Assembly: GCF_013378445.1 (NCBI RefSeq)
Contig: NZ_JABXYK010000002.1
Span: forward strand, 62,001 to 126,000
Source of the DNA: Mycoplana rhizolycopersici
Lineage (GTDB): Bacteria; Pseudomonadota; Alphaproteobacteria; Rhizobiales; Rhizobiaceae
Direction of reading: 5' to 3'
DNA length: 64,000 nt
Of this stretch, positions 55,128 through 64,000 are shown piece after piece. The position numbers were made by a program, and so were the translations under genes. Numbering within the stretch: position 1 is the stretch's first letter; the number at the start of each line of letters is the position of its first letter. Under the pieces are notes generated by a model. It was not told the DNA's origin and did no database searches. It saw nothing but the letters and a program-made list of their open reading frames with translations.

Positions 55128-55410
55128 GACGGGTCCGGTGTGGTGAATGGCGGGAAGGGCGCGCGTCCTCCCACGTTCGTCGGGCAAATGCAAGGCGGAT
55201 TGCCAGACCGGCGTGCTTTCGCATCCGCCAATCGTGCCCGTCGGGGCGACTTGTCCCGGTCAAGGACGCCATTTCGGCCCCGCGCATGACCTCATGCGTA
55301 AATGCGGTCATTCTCTGTCGCGCCTTGGCTCGACAGACGCTTGTACATTTGTCATGAGGACTCCAAAACGAATTAGTCGTCAAAGGGGACGGCAGCGGAG
55401 GCTAGAAGAT

Positions 55411-57075
55411 ATGAGCGAGGCGATGGACCTTCCCGAACGCGAGAGCATGGAATTCGACGTGGTGATCGTCGGCGCGGGTCCTGCCGGTCTTGCCGCAGCG
55501 ATCCGGCTGAAGCAGGTCGATCCGGATCTTTCGGTTGTCGTGCTGGAGAAGGGCTCCGAGGTCGGCGCGCACATCCTGTCGGGCGCCGTCGTCGATCCGA
55601 TCGGCATCGACCGGCTGCTGCCGGACTGGCGCGACGATCCCGACCATCCCTTCAAGACCGAGGTGACGGACGACCATTTCCTGCTGCTGGGCCCGGCCGG
55701 TTCCATTCGCCTGCCGAACTTCGCCATGCCGCCTTTGATGAACAACCACGGCAACTACATCGTCTCGCTCGGCAATGTCTGTCGCTGGCTTGCGACCAAG
55801 GCGGAGGAACTCGGGGTTGAGATCTATCCGGGCTTTGCCGCGACCGAGGTGCTCTATAACGACGAGGGTGCCGTCATCGGGGTTGCCACCGGCGACATGG
55901 GCATCGGCCGCGACGGCGAGCCGGGGCCGAACTATACCCGCGGCATGGCGCTGCTCGGCAAGTACACGCTGATCGGCGAGGGCGTGCGCGGCTCGCTCGC
56001 CAAGCAACTGATCTCGAAGTTCAAGCTGGATGAAGGCCGCGAGCCGCAGAAATTCGGCATCGGCCTGAAGGAACTCTGGGAAGTCCGCCCGGAAAACCAC
56101 AAGCCCGGCCTGGTGCAGCATTCCTTCGGCTGGCCGCTCGGCATGAAGACCGGCGGCGGTTCGTTCCTCTATCACCTGGAAGACAATCTCGTCGCCGTCG
56201 GCTTCGTCGTGCACCTCAACTACATGAACCCCTGGCTCTACCCGTTCGAGGAGTTCCAGCGGTTCAAGACGCACCCGGCCATTCGTGGCACTTTCGAGGG
56301 CGGCAAGCGCCTCTCCTATGGTGCCCGCGCCATCACCGAGGGCGGCTACCAGTCGGTGCCGAAGCTGTCGTTCCCCGGCGGCGCGCTGATCGGCTGCTCG
56401 GCCGGCTTCGTCAACGTGCCGCGCATCAAGGGCAGCCACAATGCGGTGCTGTCGGGCATCCTTGCCGCCGAAAAGCTCGCCGACGCGCTTGCCGCCGGCC
56501 GTGCCCATGACGAGCCTGTCGAGATCGAGCGCGGCTGGCGCGACAGCGCCATCGGCCAGGACCTGAAGAAGGTGCGCAACGTCAAGCCGCTGTGGTCGAA
56601 GTTCGGGACCGCCATCGGCGTGGCGCTCGGCGGCCTTGACATGTGGACGAACACGCTGCTCGGCTTCTCCTTCTTCGGTACGCTGAAGCACGGCAAGACC
56701 GACGCCGCCTCGCTGGAGCCGGCCGAAAAGCACAACAAGATCGACTATCCCAAGCCCGACGGCGTACTCACATTCGACCGTCTCTCCTCGGTGTTCCTGT
56801 CGAACACCAACCACGAGGAAGACCAGCCGATCCACCTGCAGGTGAAAAACCCGGAACTGCAGAAGACCTCGGAACTCGACGTCTACGCCGGACCCTCCAC
56901 CCGCTACTGTCCCGCCGGCGTCTACGAATGGGTGCAGAAGGACGGCAAGGACGTGTTCGTCGTCAACGCCCAGAACTGCGTCCACTGCAAGACCTGCGAC
57001 ATCAAGGACCCCAACCAGAACATTAACTGGGTGCCCCCGCAAGGCGGCGAAGGGCCGGTCTATCCGAACATGTAG
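55411..57075 (+). CDS. Electron-transfer flavoprotein-ubiquinone oxidoreductase
   Basis: Membrane-bound enzyme passing electrons from ETF (fatty-acid and amino-acid oxidation) to ubiquinone. The 554-residue protein has the FAD motif VVIVGAGPAGLAAAIRL near residue 18, VLEKGSEVGAHILSGAV, the SFGWPLGMKTGGGSFLYH segment, and a C-terminal 4Fe-4S site with YCPAGVYEW and NCVHCKTCDIKDPNQNI. The ATG at 55411 is preceded by GGAGGC-rich sequence; upstream in-frame reading is unconserved. The 283-base divergent gap to the Hsp70-like gene shows no gene. Confidence 0.96.
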   Translation: MSEAMDLPERESMEFDVVIVGAGPAGLAAAIRLKQVDPDLSVVVLEKGSEVGAHILSGAVVDPIGIDRLLPDWRDDPDHPFKTEVTDDHFLLLGPAGSIRLPNFAMPPLMNNHGNYIVSLGNVCRWLATKAEELGVEIYPGFAATEVLYNDEGAVIGVATGDMGIGRDGEPGPNYTRGMALLGKYTLIGEGVRGSLAKQLISKFKLDEGREPQKFGIGLKELWEVRPENHKPGLVQHSFGWPLGMKTGGGSFLYHLEDNLVAVGFVVHLNYMNPWLYPFEEFQRFKTHPAIRGTFEGGKRLSYGARAITEGGYQSVPKLSFPGGALIGCSAGFVNVPRIKGSHNAVLSGILAAEKLADALAAGRAHDEPVEIERGWRDSAIGQDLKKVRNVKPLWSKFGTAIGVALGGLDMWTNTLLGFSFFGTLKHGKTDAASLEPAEKHNKIDYPKPDGVLTFDRLSSVFLSNTNHEEDQPIHLQVKNPELQKTSELDVYAGPSTRYCPAGVYEWVQKDGKDVFVVNAQNCVHCKTCDIKDPNQNINWVPPQGGEGPVYPNM

Positions 57076-57427
57076 CGAGCGGAGAGGGAGGGCCGGGCGG
57101 CGTCCGCCTAGGAAAGCAGGGGGACGGACCGACTTGACCGAGCGTCATCATACGTACTGTTGTTCGCGTGAAACGCTGGCGGCGAATTGGTCGTATGGTC
57201 GCGTCGGCACGCTCGGCACTGATGCCGGGCGCAAACCCACATCCAAACCGCCGAGCTTGTCGGCCGGCGGGTTCGGTAAGCCTGCAAGGAAAGCCTCACC
57301 CCCGCTGGCAAAGCCCTGCCTTGCGCTGACGCGTTTGTGACCAACTTCCACTATGCGTCTTTATCAATTCATTAACCATAATCTCAATAAACCTTGGTCA
57401 TCATATTGACTCACCAAGGACACATTT
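57076..57427. other. Gap without recognised gene before the L,D-transpeptidase
   Basis: About 350 bases after the ETF-QO gene. Small open frames here have no ribosome site or family likeness. The last 70 bases (57360-57420) are AT-rich and probably contain the transpeptidase promoter. No hairpin terminator was clear. Confidence 0.35.
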
Positions 57428-58042
57428 ATGTCGATTTCCCGTCGAGGTCTGCTTTTGGGCATGTCGGCCCTGCTGGCCGGCTGCGCCACCAATGCTCCCA
57501 ATCATGTCGCCAATTACGCGGCCGTGCCGGACGAGAAATTCCCGCTCAAGGCCATGCCGCTGGACAAGATCAAGCCGGAACTGCGCCGCCAGGAAGTCGC
57601 CTATGAGGGGCCGCACAAGTCCGGCACGATCGTCGTCGATTCGCCTGCGCGCCGGCTCTACTACGTGATGGATGAGGGCAGGGCGATGCGCTACGGCGTC
57701 GGCGTCGGCCGCGAGGGGCTGGCGTTTGCCGGCAGCGCCTATGTCGGTCGCAAGGCCGAGTGGCCGCGCTGGACGCCGACGGAGAACATGATGCGTCGCG
57801 AGGAGCGCTACCGCAAGCTCGCCGGCGGCATGGAGGGCGGGCCGTGGAATCCGCTCGGTGCCCGCGCCATGTATCTCTACCGCGGCGGCAACGACACCCA
57901 CTTCCGCATCCACGGCACCAACCAGCCGGAATCGATCGGCCTTGCCATGTCGAGCGGCTGCGTGCGCATGCTCAATCACGACGTCATTGACCTTTACGAG
58001 CGCGTCAAGGTCGGCGACAAGGTCGTCGTCATCCAGGCCTGA
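57428..58042 (+). CDS. L,D-transpeptidase (YkuD domain) lipoprotein
   Basis: Periplasmic peptidoglycan cross-linking (3-3) or protein-attachment enzyme. The 204-residue protein has a signal with lipobox LLAGC (Cys near 19) and a YkuD domain with the catalytic His/Cys motif HGTNQPESIGLAMSSGCVRM (residues about 158-177). RRLYYV and GVGREGLAFAG are further family segments. Alphaproteobacteria carry many paralogues, so no symbol is given. Confidence 0.9.
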   Translation: MSISRRGLLLGMSALLAGCATNAPNHVANYAAVPDEKFPLKAMPLDKIKPELRRQEVAYEGPHKSGTIVVDSPARRLYYVMDEGRAMRYGVGVGREGLAFAGSAYVGRKAEWPRWTPTENMMRREERYRKLAGGMEGGPWNPLGARAMYLYRGGNDTHFRIHGTNQPESIGLAMSSGCVRMLNHDVIDLYERVKVGDKVVVIQA

Positions 58043-58353
58043 GCCCGCCTTCCGGGGCAAAAAAGCCAAATTCTATCATTTGATTAGCCACCCTGCGCGC
58101 ATAGCGTGGGGTGGTTGCGCGATACAGCCATCGCGCTCGCGACGAATTGCACGCGATGGCGCAACGTGACCAGTGTCGGGCGCATATTGAGCGACATTAA
58201 GCTCTACTCCTGCAAAACTCCCTAGGGCGGAAATCATATGCCCGCGAGGTTTTTCGCGGCCTGCTCTCCGCTGATCGAATCGCGATGCCGGTTGCGGCGG
58301 TGCAGTCGGACATTGGGGCGTTATCACCGCCGGGATAACAGAGGGAACCGACA
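58043..58353. other. Leader region upstream of the binding-protein gene
   Basis: About 310 bases between the transpeptidase stop and the transport operon. It contains a small CCGCGA/TCGCGG hairpin (58242-58259) with no T-tract. The operon promoter should be here; none was identified with confidence. Confidence 0.35.
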
Positions 58354-59352
58354 ATGAAGAAACTGCTTGCATCCACGTGTCTCGCCTTCGGCCTGTTCGG
58401 CCTGGCGAGTGCGGCATCCGCCGAATGCGGCGACGTCACGATCGCCAGCATGAACTGGCAGAGCGCCGAAGTTCTGGCGAGCCTCGACAAGATCATTCTC
58501 GGCGAAGGCTACGGCTGCAATGCCGAGATCATCGTTGGCGACACCGTTCCCACCATCACCTCCATGATCGAAAAGGGGCAGCCGGACCTCGCGCCCGAGG
58601 GCTGGGTCGACCTTCTGCCGGACGTCGTCAACCGCGGCATCGAGGAAGGCAAGCTTGTCGGCGCCGCCGTGGCGCTGTCGGACGGTGCCGTGCAGGGCTG
58701 GTGGATCCCGAAGTACCTCGCCGACGCCAACCCCGAGATCAAGACGATCGATGACGTCCTCAAGCACAAGGAACTGTTCCCCGATCCGGAGGACAGCTCC
58801 AAAGGTGCCGTCCACAACGGCCCGCAGGGTTGGGGCGGCACCGTCGTCACCGCGCAACTCTTCAAGGCCTATGGCGGCGAGGCTGCCGGCTTCAGCCTGA
58901 TCGACACCGGCTCGGCCGCGGGCCTCGACGGCTCGATCGCCAAGGCCTACGAGCGCAAGGAAGGCTGGGTCGGCTACTACTGGGCCCCGACCGCGCTGCT
59001 CGGCAAGTACGAGATGGTGAAGCTCGAGCATGGCGTTCCGGTCGACATGGCCGAATGGAAGCGCTGCAACACCGTCGCCGACTGCTCTGACCCGAAGAAG
59101 AACGACTGGCCGAAGGACAAGGTGCAGACGCTGGTGACGAAGAGCTTTGCCGACCGTGCCGGCGAGGACGTCATGGGGTATCTCAACAAGCGCGCCTGGA
59201 CCAACGACACCGTCAACAAGCTGATGGCCTGGATGACGGACAACCAGGCGAGCGGCGAGGATGGCGCCAAGCACTTCCTTCAGGAAAACGAAGCTCTGTG
59301 GACCCCCTGGGTTTCCCCGGAGGCCGCCGAAAAGATCAAGGCCTCGCTTTGA
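58354..59352 (+). CDS. Glycine betaine/choline-type ABC substrate-binding protein
   Basis: A 332-residue periplasmic protein: signal peptide cut after ASAASA, then an OpuAC-type domain (DVTIASMNWQSAEV, VGDTVPTITSMIEKGQPDL, VHNGPQGWGG, GYYWAPTALLGKYEMVKL). Aromatic residues in the W and Y-rich motifs would form the quaternary-amine cage. The cognate permease is encoded 111 bases downstream. No ATPase gene is adjacent. Confidence 0.88.
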   Translation: MKKLLASTCLAFGLFGLASAASAECGDVTIASMNWQSAEVLASLDKIILGEGYGCNAEIIVGDTVPTITSMIEKGQPDLAPEGWVDLLPDVVNRGIEEGKLVGAAVALSDGAVQGWWIPKYLADANPEIKTIDDVLKHKELFPDPEDSSKGAVHNGPQGWGGTVVTAQLFKAYGGEAAGFSLIDTGSAAGLDGSIAKAYERKEGWVGYYWAPTALLGKYEMVKLEHGVPVDMAEWKRCNTVADCSDPKKNDWPKDKVQTLVTKSFADRAGEDVMGYLNKRAWTNDTVNKLMAWMTDNQASGEDGAKHFLQENEALWTPWVSPEAAEKIKASL

Positions 59353-59463
59353 TCCTCCGCGCTTGAACCTTGCGGCGCACCTCTTGCGGGTGCGCCGTTT
59401 GCCGGTTTTCCGGCGGTTGCCGGCGGGACGGCCGGCATCGAAAATACAAGAAAGGGGATCGGC

Positions 59464-60351
59464 ATGGAATGGCTCACGAAATTTCCGCATATGAACGACA
59501 ACTCGCTGCGCGATCTGAAAAAGGCGATCGATGAAGGTTTTCGCGCCTTTACCCGCGCCTATGGCGATGCGATCGAGAGCTTCTTCGAGCCATTGCAGTT
59601 CTTCCTGATCCAGTCCGAACGACTGTTGACGCGCACGCCCTGGCCGATCGTCATTCTCGCGATCGCCCTGATCGCCTGGTTCGCCAGCCGTAACTGGAAG
59701 ATCGTTGCCGGCTGCATCGGCACGCTTCTCGTCATCGGTTATTTCGACATGTGGGACGATACGATGAAGACGATCTCGATGATCTTCGTCTGCACCGTCC
59801 TGTCGATCGCGATCGGCATTCCGATCGGCATCGCCATGTCGCGCTCCGACCGGCTGCAGAACCTCATCAATCCGATCCTCGACGTGATGCAGACGATGCC
59901 GAGCTTCGTCTATCTGATCCCCGTCGTCATGCTGCTCGGCATCGGCAAGGTGCCGGGCCTGATCGCCGTGGTGATCTACGCCATCCCGCCGATGATCCGC
60001 CTCACCAATCTCGGCATCCGCCTCGTCGACAAGGACGTGTTGGAGGCGGCCGACGCCTTCGGCTCCTCGAGCTGGCAGAAATTGAAGAACGTGCAGATGC
60101 CCTTGGCGCTGCCGACCATCATGGCCGGTATCAACCAGACGATCATGATGGCGCTTGCCATGGTGGTCATCGCCTCGATGATCGGCGTGCAGGGCCTCGG
60201 CCAGCCGGTGCTGAAGGCGATCTCCAACCAGTACTTCACGCTGGGCATGTTCAACGGGCTTGCCATCGTCGGCATCGCCATCATCTTCGACCGCGTCAGC
60301 CAGGCCTACGGCAAGCGCCTGCAGCGCCATCGCGAGATCGTGCACGGCTGA
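59464..60351 (+). CDS. Glycine betaine/proline-type ABC permease (ProW-like)
   Basis: A 295-residue inner-membrane permease with about six hydrophobic segments and the OpuAB/ProW features SIAIGIPIGIAMSRSD, LDVMQTMPSFVYLIP and the cytoplasmic coupling loop EAADAFGSSSWQKLKNVQMPLALPTIMAG. It pairs with the preceding binding protein. A strong terminator follows 26 bases after the stop, so the operon ends here without its ATPase. Confidence 0.9.
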   Translation: MEWLTKFPHMNDNSLRDLKKAIDEGFRAFTRAYGDAIESFFEPLQFFLIQSERLLTRTPWPIVILAIALIAWFASRNWKIVAGCIGTLLVIGYFDMWDDTMKTISMIFVCTVLSIAIGIPIGIAMSRSDRLQNLINPILDVMQTMPSFVYLIPVVMLLGIGKVPGLIAVVIYAIPPMIRLTNLGIRLVDKDVLEAADAFGSSSWQKLKNVQMPLALPTIMAGINQTIMMALAMVVIASMIGVQGLGQPVLKAISNQYFTLGMFNGLAIVGIAIIFDRVSQAYGKRLQRHREIVHG

Positions 60352-60377
60352 TCGCCGAGCCCGGCGACGACAGGATG

Positions 60378-60405
60378 AGCCCCGACACCGAGTGTCGGGG
60401 CTTTT
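60378..60405 (+). terminator. Strong intrinsic terminator after the permease gene
   Basis: AGCCCCGACAC (60378-60388) pairs with GTGTCGGGGCT (60392-60402) around a CGA loop and ends in TTTT (60402-60405). It closes the binding protein-permease operon. Confidence 0.85.
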
Positions 60406-60535
60406 CACGTCGAATTTGGCAGTCTCAGATCCGCTTCGATGGCAGCCCTCCGGCAAACGACACGCCGATGCCGGAGGTGAGGGAAGCGAGGACGCCGCCC
60501 CGGAGAGTGGGGGGCAGGGCGGCGTCCCGTCGCCG

Positions 60536-60955
60536 CTACGCCGCAGCGGCAACCGGTTCCGGATGGGAGGATTTCCACGCCACGACCATCAGGGCGCCGA
60601 TGACGGTGACGTGTTCGGCGACGAAGTAGAATTCCAGCGTCCTGAACGGCTCTTCCATGGTCCAGAAGGCGTGGGCGATCGGAATGGTCAGGGCGGTGAA
60701 GACCGCCAGCATGCCGGCGCCGAGCCAGGTCAGGCGGTTGGCGATGATGAAGGCGGAGCCGAACAGCTGCGTCAGCGCCACGGCCGCATTGAAGAAGGGG
60801 GCGGGTTCGAGCCCGAAATGGGCCATCTCGGCAACGCCGGCGTCGAAGTTGATGAGCTTGGCAAGGCCGCTCATCCAGAACATCGATGTCAGCACCGTGC
60901 GTGCGACATAGCCGAACCAGGTGGATCCGGTAAGCGAATCGATGAAGCGAGGCAT
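60536..60955 (-). CDS. DoxX family membrane protein
   Basis: A 139-residue protein with four hydrophobic segments and the DoxX-type stretch SMFWMSGLAKLINFDAGVAEMAHFGL near the N-terminus, followed by ALTQLFGSAFIIANRLTWLGAGMLAVF. DoxX proteins are linked to quinone or thiosulfate metabolism and redox stress, but the role of this one is open. It is convergent with the transport operon. Confidence 0.85.
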   Translation of the reverse strand: MPRFIDSLTGSTWFGYVARTVLTSMFWMSGLAKLINFDAGVAEMAHFGLEPAPFFNAAVALTQLFGSAFIIANRLTWLGAGMLAVFTALTIPIAHAFWTMEEPFRTLEFYFVAEHVTVIGALMVVAWKSSHPEPVAAAA

Positions 60956-61121
60956 TTCAGTCTCCGATTGACATGTTGACGTCCCGGGCCCGCCGGGCGG
61001 ACCGGTGCCGACCTGCCCGATCCTCTGGATCGTCGCGGCGGGTCGCTGGAGACATGTCTAGCAGAGCGGAAAATTGCGGGTGTCACTTCGGTAACACCCG
61101 TCAGAGGCAGGCGCCGGGCGG

Positions 61122-62369
61122 TTACTCGGCGGGGCAGACGGCAAGCGATCCGACCTGCCGGTCGCGCCGGTCGAGGGCGACCGAAATCGAAAAGACCGCA
61201 AAGCCGCATACGGCCATGATCGCGCCGACATAGCCCATCGAGGCATAGCCGTAGCCATGGCTGATGGAGAGGCCGCCGAGCAGGGCGCCCAGCGCGTTGG
61301 CAACGTTGAAGGCCGAGTGGTTGAGGGCGGCGGCAAGCGTCTGCGCGTTGCCGGCCACATCCATCAGCCGCGTCTGCAGGGCAGGGCCGACGACGAAGCT
61401 GCAGCCGATCAGGAAGCAGCAGAGAAACAGCATCGCCGGAATATGCGCGGTCAGCGACAGTGTCACGAGCACGAGGAAGTAGACCAGGAGCGACCATCCG
61501 ATCGTGCGCATCAGCGACAGGTCGGCAAGTTTCGCACCGAAGATGTTGCCGACGATCATGCCCGAGCCGAAGACGGCCATGACAAGCGGCACCATGGCCA
61601 GGTCAAGACCGGCGACCTCGGTGACGATCGGCGAAATATAGGTGAAGACGGCAAACATGCCGCAGAAGCCGGTCGCGGCGATCCCGAGCGTCAGCCAGAC
61701 CTGCTTGCGCTTGAAGGCTTCGAGTTCGGTAAAGGCGTTGATCCCGACCGGCGCCTCGTCGCGCGGCAGGAACACGGCAATCAGCAAAACGGTCAGCGCG
61801 CCGGTGACGCCGACGGCGGCGAACATATACTGCCAGTCGAGGATCTGGCCGAAGAAGGCGGCAAGCGGCGTGCCGATGAGCGTTGCAAGCGTGAGGCCCA
61901 GCATCACCTTGCCGACGGCCTGGGTGCGCTTGTTGACCGGCACCATGGAGGCGGCGACGAGGGCTGCGACCCCGAAATAGGCGCCATGCGGCAGCCCCGT
62001 CAAAAACCGCATCAGGATGAAGCTCTCGAAGGTCGGCGCCAGCGCGCTGGCGATGTTGCCGATCGCAAACACGCCCATGAAGGCAAGCAGCAGGTCGCGG
62101 CGGCGGAAACGCGCACCCATCACGGCAAGGACCGGGGCGCCGACCACGACGCCGAACGCATAGGCGCTGATGACGTAGCCTGCCTGCGCGTTGGTCACGT
62201 CGAAGGTTCCGGCCACGTCGGGCAACAGGCCCATGATGGCGAATTCGCCCGTGCCGATGCCGAAGCTGCCGACGGCGAGCGCGAAAATGATGAGGGAAAT
62301 GGTAAGGGCCGAAACGGGTTGCTGTGCGGAGGCGGGGAGGGTGTCGGCCGTTATGTGCGATTGTGCCAC
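61122..62369 (-). CDS. DHA1-type MFS efflux transporter
   Basis: A 415-residue major facilitator with about twelve membrane segments. FAIMGLLPDVAGTFDVTNAQAGYVISAYAFGVVVGAP is the AraJ/YdhP-type N-terminal signature, and LTGLPHGAYFGVAALVAA is the segment-4/5 motif of sugar-efflux and drug-efflux members. The GTG at 62369, eight bases after AGG, puts the first membrane segment about 20 residues in; longer ATG-started reading (62444) is unconserved. Substrate unknown. Confidence 0.85.
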   Translation of the reverse strand: MAQSHITADTLPASAQQPVSALTISLIIFALAVGSFGIGTGEFAIMGLLPDVAGTFDVTNAQAGYVISAYAFGVVVGAPVLAVMGARFRRRDLLLAFMGVFAIGNIASALAPTFESFILMRFLTGLPHGAYFGVAALVAASMVPVNKRTQAVGKVMLGLTLATLIGTPLAAFFGQILDWQYMFAAVGVTGALTVLLIAVFLPRDEAPVGINAFTELEAFKRKQVWLTLGIAATGFCGMFAVFTYISPIVTEVAGLDLAMVPLVMAVFGSGMIVGNIFGAKLADLSLMRTIGWSLLVYFLVLVTLSLTAHIPAMLFLCCFLIGCSFVVGPALQTRLMDVAGNAQTLAAALNHSAFNVANALGALLGGLSISHGYGYASMGYVGAIMAVCGFAVFSISVALDRRDRQVGSLAVCPAE

Positions 62370-62685
62370 GTGAATTACCTGTGCAGGTCCCGCATGCCGA
62401 GCAGGAGAACATCTGCGCGGCACTTCCTCCTCAGTGCTGGGCATATCGATCCGGCTGCAGGCCATGCATGAATGGACGATGGGAATCGGCTGCGCAGAAC
62501 ACGCCGATGGTCGCAGTGAAGCTAACATTCTACGGCGGATTAACTATCGGCAATTTTGCATGGCAGCATCCACGGATTTGCGTATGTGGGCGTCGTGCCG
62601 CGCGGCTGCTGTTATTTCGCCTTTTTGCAACTATCTAATGTCAGTGACGTTTGGGGAGGGCGCTAACGAGGTTTGGAGAACGTGA
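62370..62685. other. Divergent intergenic region before the lipid-kinase gene
   Basis: About 315 bases between the efflux gene and the diacylglycerol-kinase-like gene, which are transcribed apart. An AT-rich part lies at 62520-62640. No clear promoter boxes, hairpin or small gene were found. Confidence 0.35.
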
Positions 62686-63618
62686 ATGCGGATTCAGGCG
62701 ATATTCAACAAGGACGGCGGCACGTTTCGCACGACCGACATGGAAGCCTATGTGCGGCATGCCGAATCGGTATTCGCTGCGGCGGGCCATCACCTTGATT
62801 GCGACGTCGTCGAAGGGGCAGACATCGAGATGACGCTGCGCCGCTGCGCCGACCGGACAGATCTCGATGCGATGCTTGCAGGCGGTGGCGACGGCACGAT
62901 TTCGGCCGCCGCCGGCATTGCCTGGGAAAGCGGCATCTCGCTTGGCGTGGTCCCCGCCGGGACGATGAACCTCTTTGCCCGCTCCTTGCGCATTCCCCTC
63001 GATATCTGGCAGGCGCTCGATGCACTCGCGGACGGAACCGTGGCGGATGCGGACATCGGCAGTGCCAACGGGCGGGCGTTTGTACACCAGTTTTCCGCCG
63101 GTCTGCATGCCCGCATGGTGCGGCTTCGAAACGGCATGACCTATCGCTCGCGTGCCGGCAAGATCCTCGCCAACGTCCGCGCCGCCGGCGGCGTCATGCT
63201 CGATCCTCCCGAATTCGAGGTCGAGTTCGACGTCGACGGCGTTCGCGAGCATCGCCGCGTCTCCGCCATCAACGTGTCGAACAACCGCTTCGGCAATGAT
63301 GCGCTGCTCTATGCCGACAGCGTGACCGGCGGTCATCTGGGCTTCTATGTCGCCCAGCCCCTCTCGACTTCGGGCGTCGCACGGCTCGCCTACGATATCC
63401 TGCGCGGCAAGCTTCGGGAGAATGGCGACGTGACGGAGATGGTCGGCAGCGCCGTCGATCTCCACTTCCCCAAGATGGACCGCGCCGTCAACTGCGTCAT
63501 AGACGGCGAATTGCTGCCGATGAGCCGCGACGTGTCGCTGCGTCTTCACGCCGGCGAACTGAAGGTCATCGTGCCCCGCGTAAAGGCGCAATCCTCCCCG
63601 CAGGCCGCGGCGGCCTGA
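62686..63618 (+). CDS. Diacylglycerol kinase-like lipid kinase (DAGK_cat)
   Basis: A 310-residue soluble kinase of the diacylglycerol/sphingosine-kinase family. AGGGDGTISAAAG near residue 66 is the nucleotide-binding motif and GVVPAGTMNLFARSL near 88 the second conserved block; the C-terminal beta domain (CVIDGELLPMSRDVSLRL) is present. GGAG lies seven bases before the ATG. The exact lipid substrate is unknown. Confidence 0.88.
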   Translation: MRIQAIFNKDGGTFRTTDMEAYVRHAESVFAAAGHHLDCDVVEGADIEMTLRRCADRTDLDAMLAGGGDGTISAAAGIAWESGISLGVVPAGTMNLFARSLRIPLDIWQALDALADGTVADADIGSANGRAFVHQFSAGLHARMVRLRNGMTYRSRAGKILANVRAAGGVMLDPPEFEVEFDVDGVREHRRVSAINVSNNRFGNDALLYADSVTGGHLGFYVAQPLSTSGVARLAYDILRGKLRENGDVTEMVGSAVDLHFPKMDRAVNCVIDGELLPMSRDVSLRLHAGELKVIVPRVKAQSSPQAAAA

Positions 63619-63629
63619 AGGGAAACCCG

Positions 63630-64000
63630 TCAGAGCCTCGCCAGATAGGTCTGGTAGTCGAAGTCCGACACCGTCCGCAGGTAGGTGATGGCCTCTTTGC
63701 GCTTGGTATCGCCATAGAGCTTGCGGTAGCGCTCGCCGAAGACGTCGGCGATGAAGGACGAGGCCGAAAACTCCTCGACGGCGGTGAGGAAGTCGTGCGT
63801 CAGCCGCGGCACACCGACCGGGTCCTGACCCGGTTCCGTCGCCGGCCCTGGATCCAGCTCCTCGTCCAGCCCGAGCAGCATGCCGCCGAGGATGGCGGTC
63901 AGCAGCAGGTATGGGTTGACGTCCGCGCCAGCGACGCGGTGCTCGATGCGGGCGGCCGGGCCGTCCTTGTCGGGAATACGGATCGCCGTGCCCCTGTGGC
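63630..64000 (-). CDS. Glutamine synthetase family protein, C-terminal part (5' end outside window)
   Basis: The reading frame from the window edge gives GTAIRIPDKDGPAARIEHRV then GADVNPYLLLTAILGGML, the C-terminal catalytic signature of glutamine-synthetase-like ligases (the Arg and GADxNPYL region), followed by about 80 residues ending DYQTYLARL. The wording is closest to gamma-glutamylputrescine synthetase / GlnT-like members rather than GlnA. The start lies beyond the window. Confidence 0.85.
   Translation of the reverse strand, partial: HRGTAIRIPDKDGPAARIEHRVAGADVNPYLLLTAILGGMLLGLDEELDPGPATEPGQDPVGVPRLTHDFLTAVEEFSASSFIADVFGERYRKLYGDTKRKEAITYLRTVSDFDYQTYLARL

Overview
The window is high-GC, gene-dense chromosomal DNA from an alphaproteobacterium of the order Hyphomicrobiales, most likely family Rhizobiaceae (Sinorhizobium/Ensifer, Shinella or Rhizobium-like). 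The evidence is family composition and gene order. There is a FeuN-FeuP-FeuQ signalling trio, a cytochrome c maturation operon (cycHJKL) followed by degP, a two-component pair, glnE and a PleC-type kinase, an rkpK-lpsL pair, and rhizobial intergenic palindromes. The species was not determined; everything here is read from sequence and family knowledge, with no database search.

Left part (1-11.6 kb), envelope polysaccharide and cyclic-nucleotide signalling: the end of a peptide-type ABC ATPase; a polysaccharide lyase coupled to a soluble class III adenylate cyclase; a UDP-GlcNAc-type 6-dehydrogenase with a small methyltransferase; an Asp/Arg-repeat lipoprotein; a membrane cyclase carrying a di-haem-like anchor and a 2Fe-2S domain; lpsL-rkpK for UDP-glucuronate/UDP-galacturonate supply; and a MmcQ/YjbR protein.

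Centre-left (11.6-28.9 kb), a complete gene transfer agent (GTA) structural cluster in the RcGTA order: candidate small terminase, TerL, portal, small membrane protein, prohead protease, major capsid, adaptor, stopper, tail terminator, tail tube, two assembly chaperones, short tape measure, distal tail, hub, NlpC/P60 peptidase and megatron. Differences from the reference layout are a ~210-residue N-terminal extension on TerL, a GH19 endolysin-like gene after terL, a holin-like gene at the far end, a leader with an intrinsic-terminator-like hairpin before the first gene, and palindromes in most of the gaps. There is no integrase, repressor or replication gene, which fits a domesticated GTA rather than a prophage.

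Centre (29-48.5 kb), conserved rhizobial core: feuN-feuP-feuQ, a small surface lipoprotein, ccmI-ccmE-ccmF-ccmH (cycHJKL), degP with a terminator, an OmpR-type regulator/kinase pair, glnE, convergent pleC, and pepN.

Right part (48.5-64 kb), mixed metabolism and transport: a DMT exporter, an MFS transporter, two very small proteins, a uracil-DNA-glycosylase-like protein with a degenerate motif, an SDR lacking the usual Tyr/Lys, an Hsp70-like ATPase without a substrate domain, ETF-ubiquinone oxidoreductase, an L,D-transpeptidase, a betaine/choline-type binding protein and permease without an adjacent ATPase, DoxX, an MFS drug-efflux-type protein, a diacylglycerol-kinase-like protein, and the C-terminal end of a glutamine-synthetase-family gene. 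No rRNA, tRNA, CRISPR array or insertion sequence was recognised.
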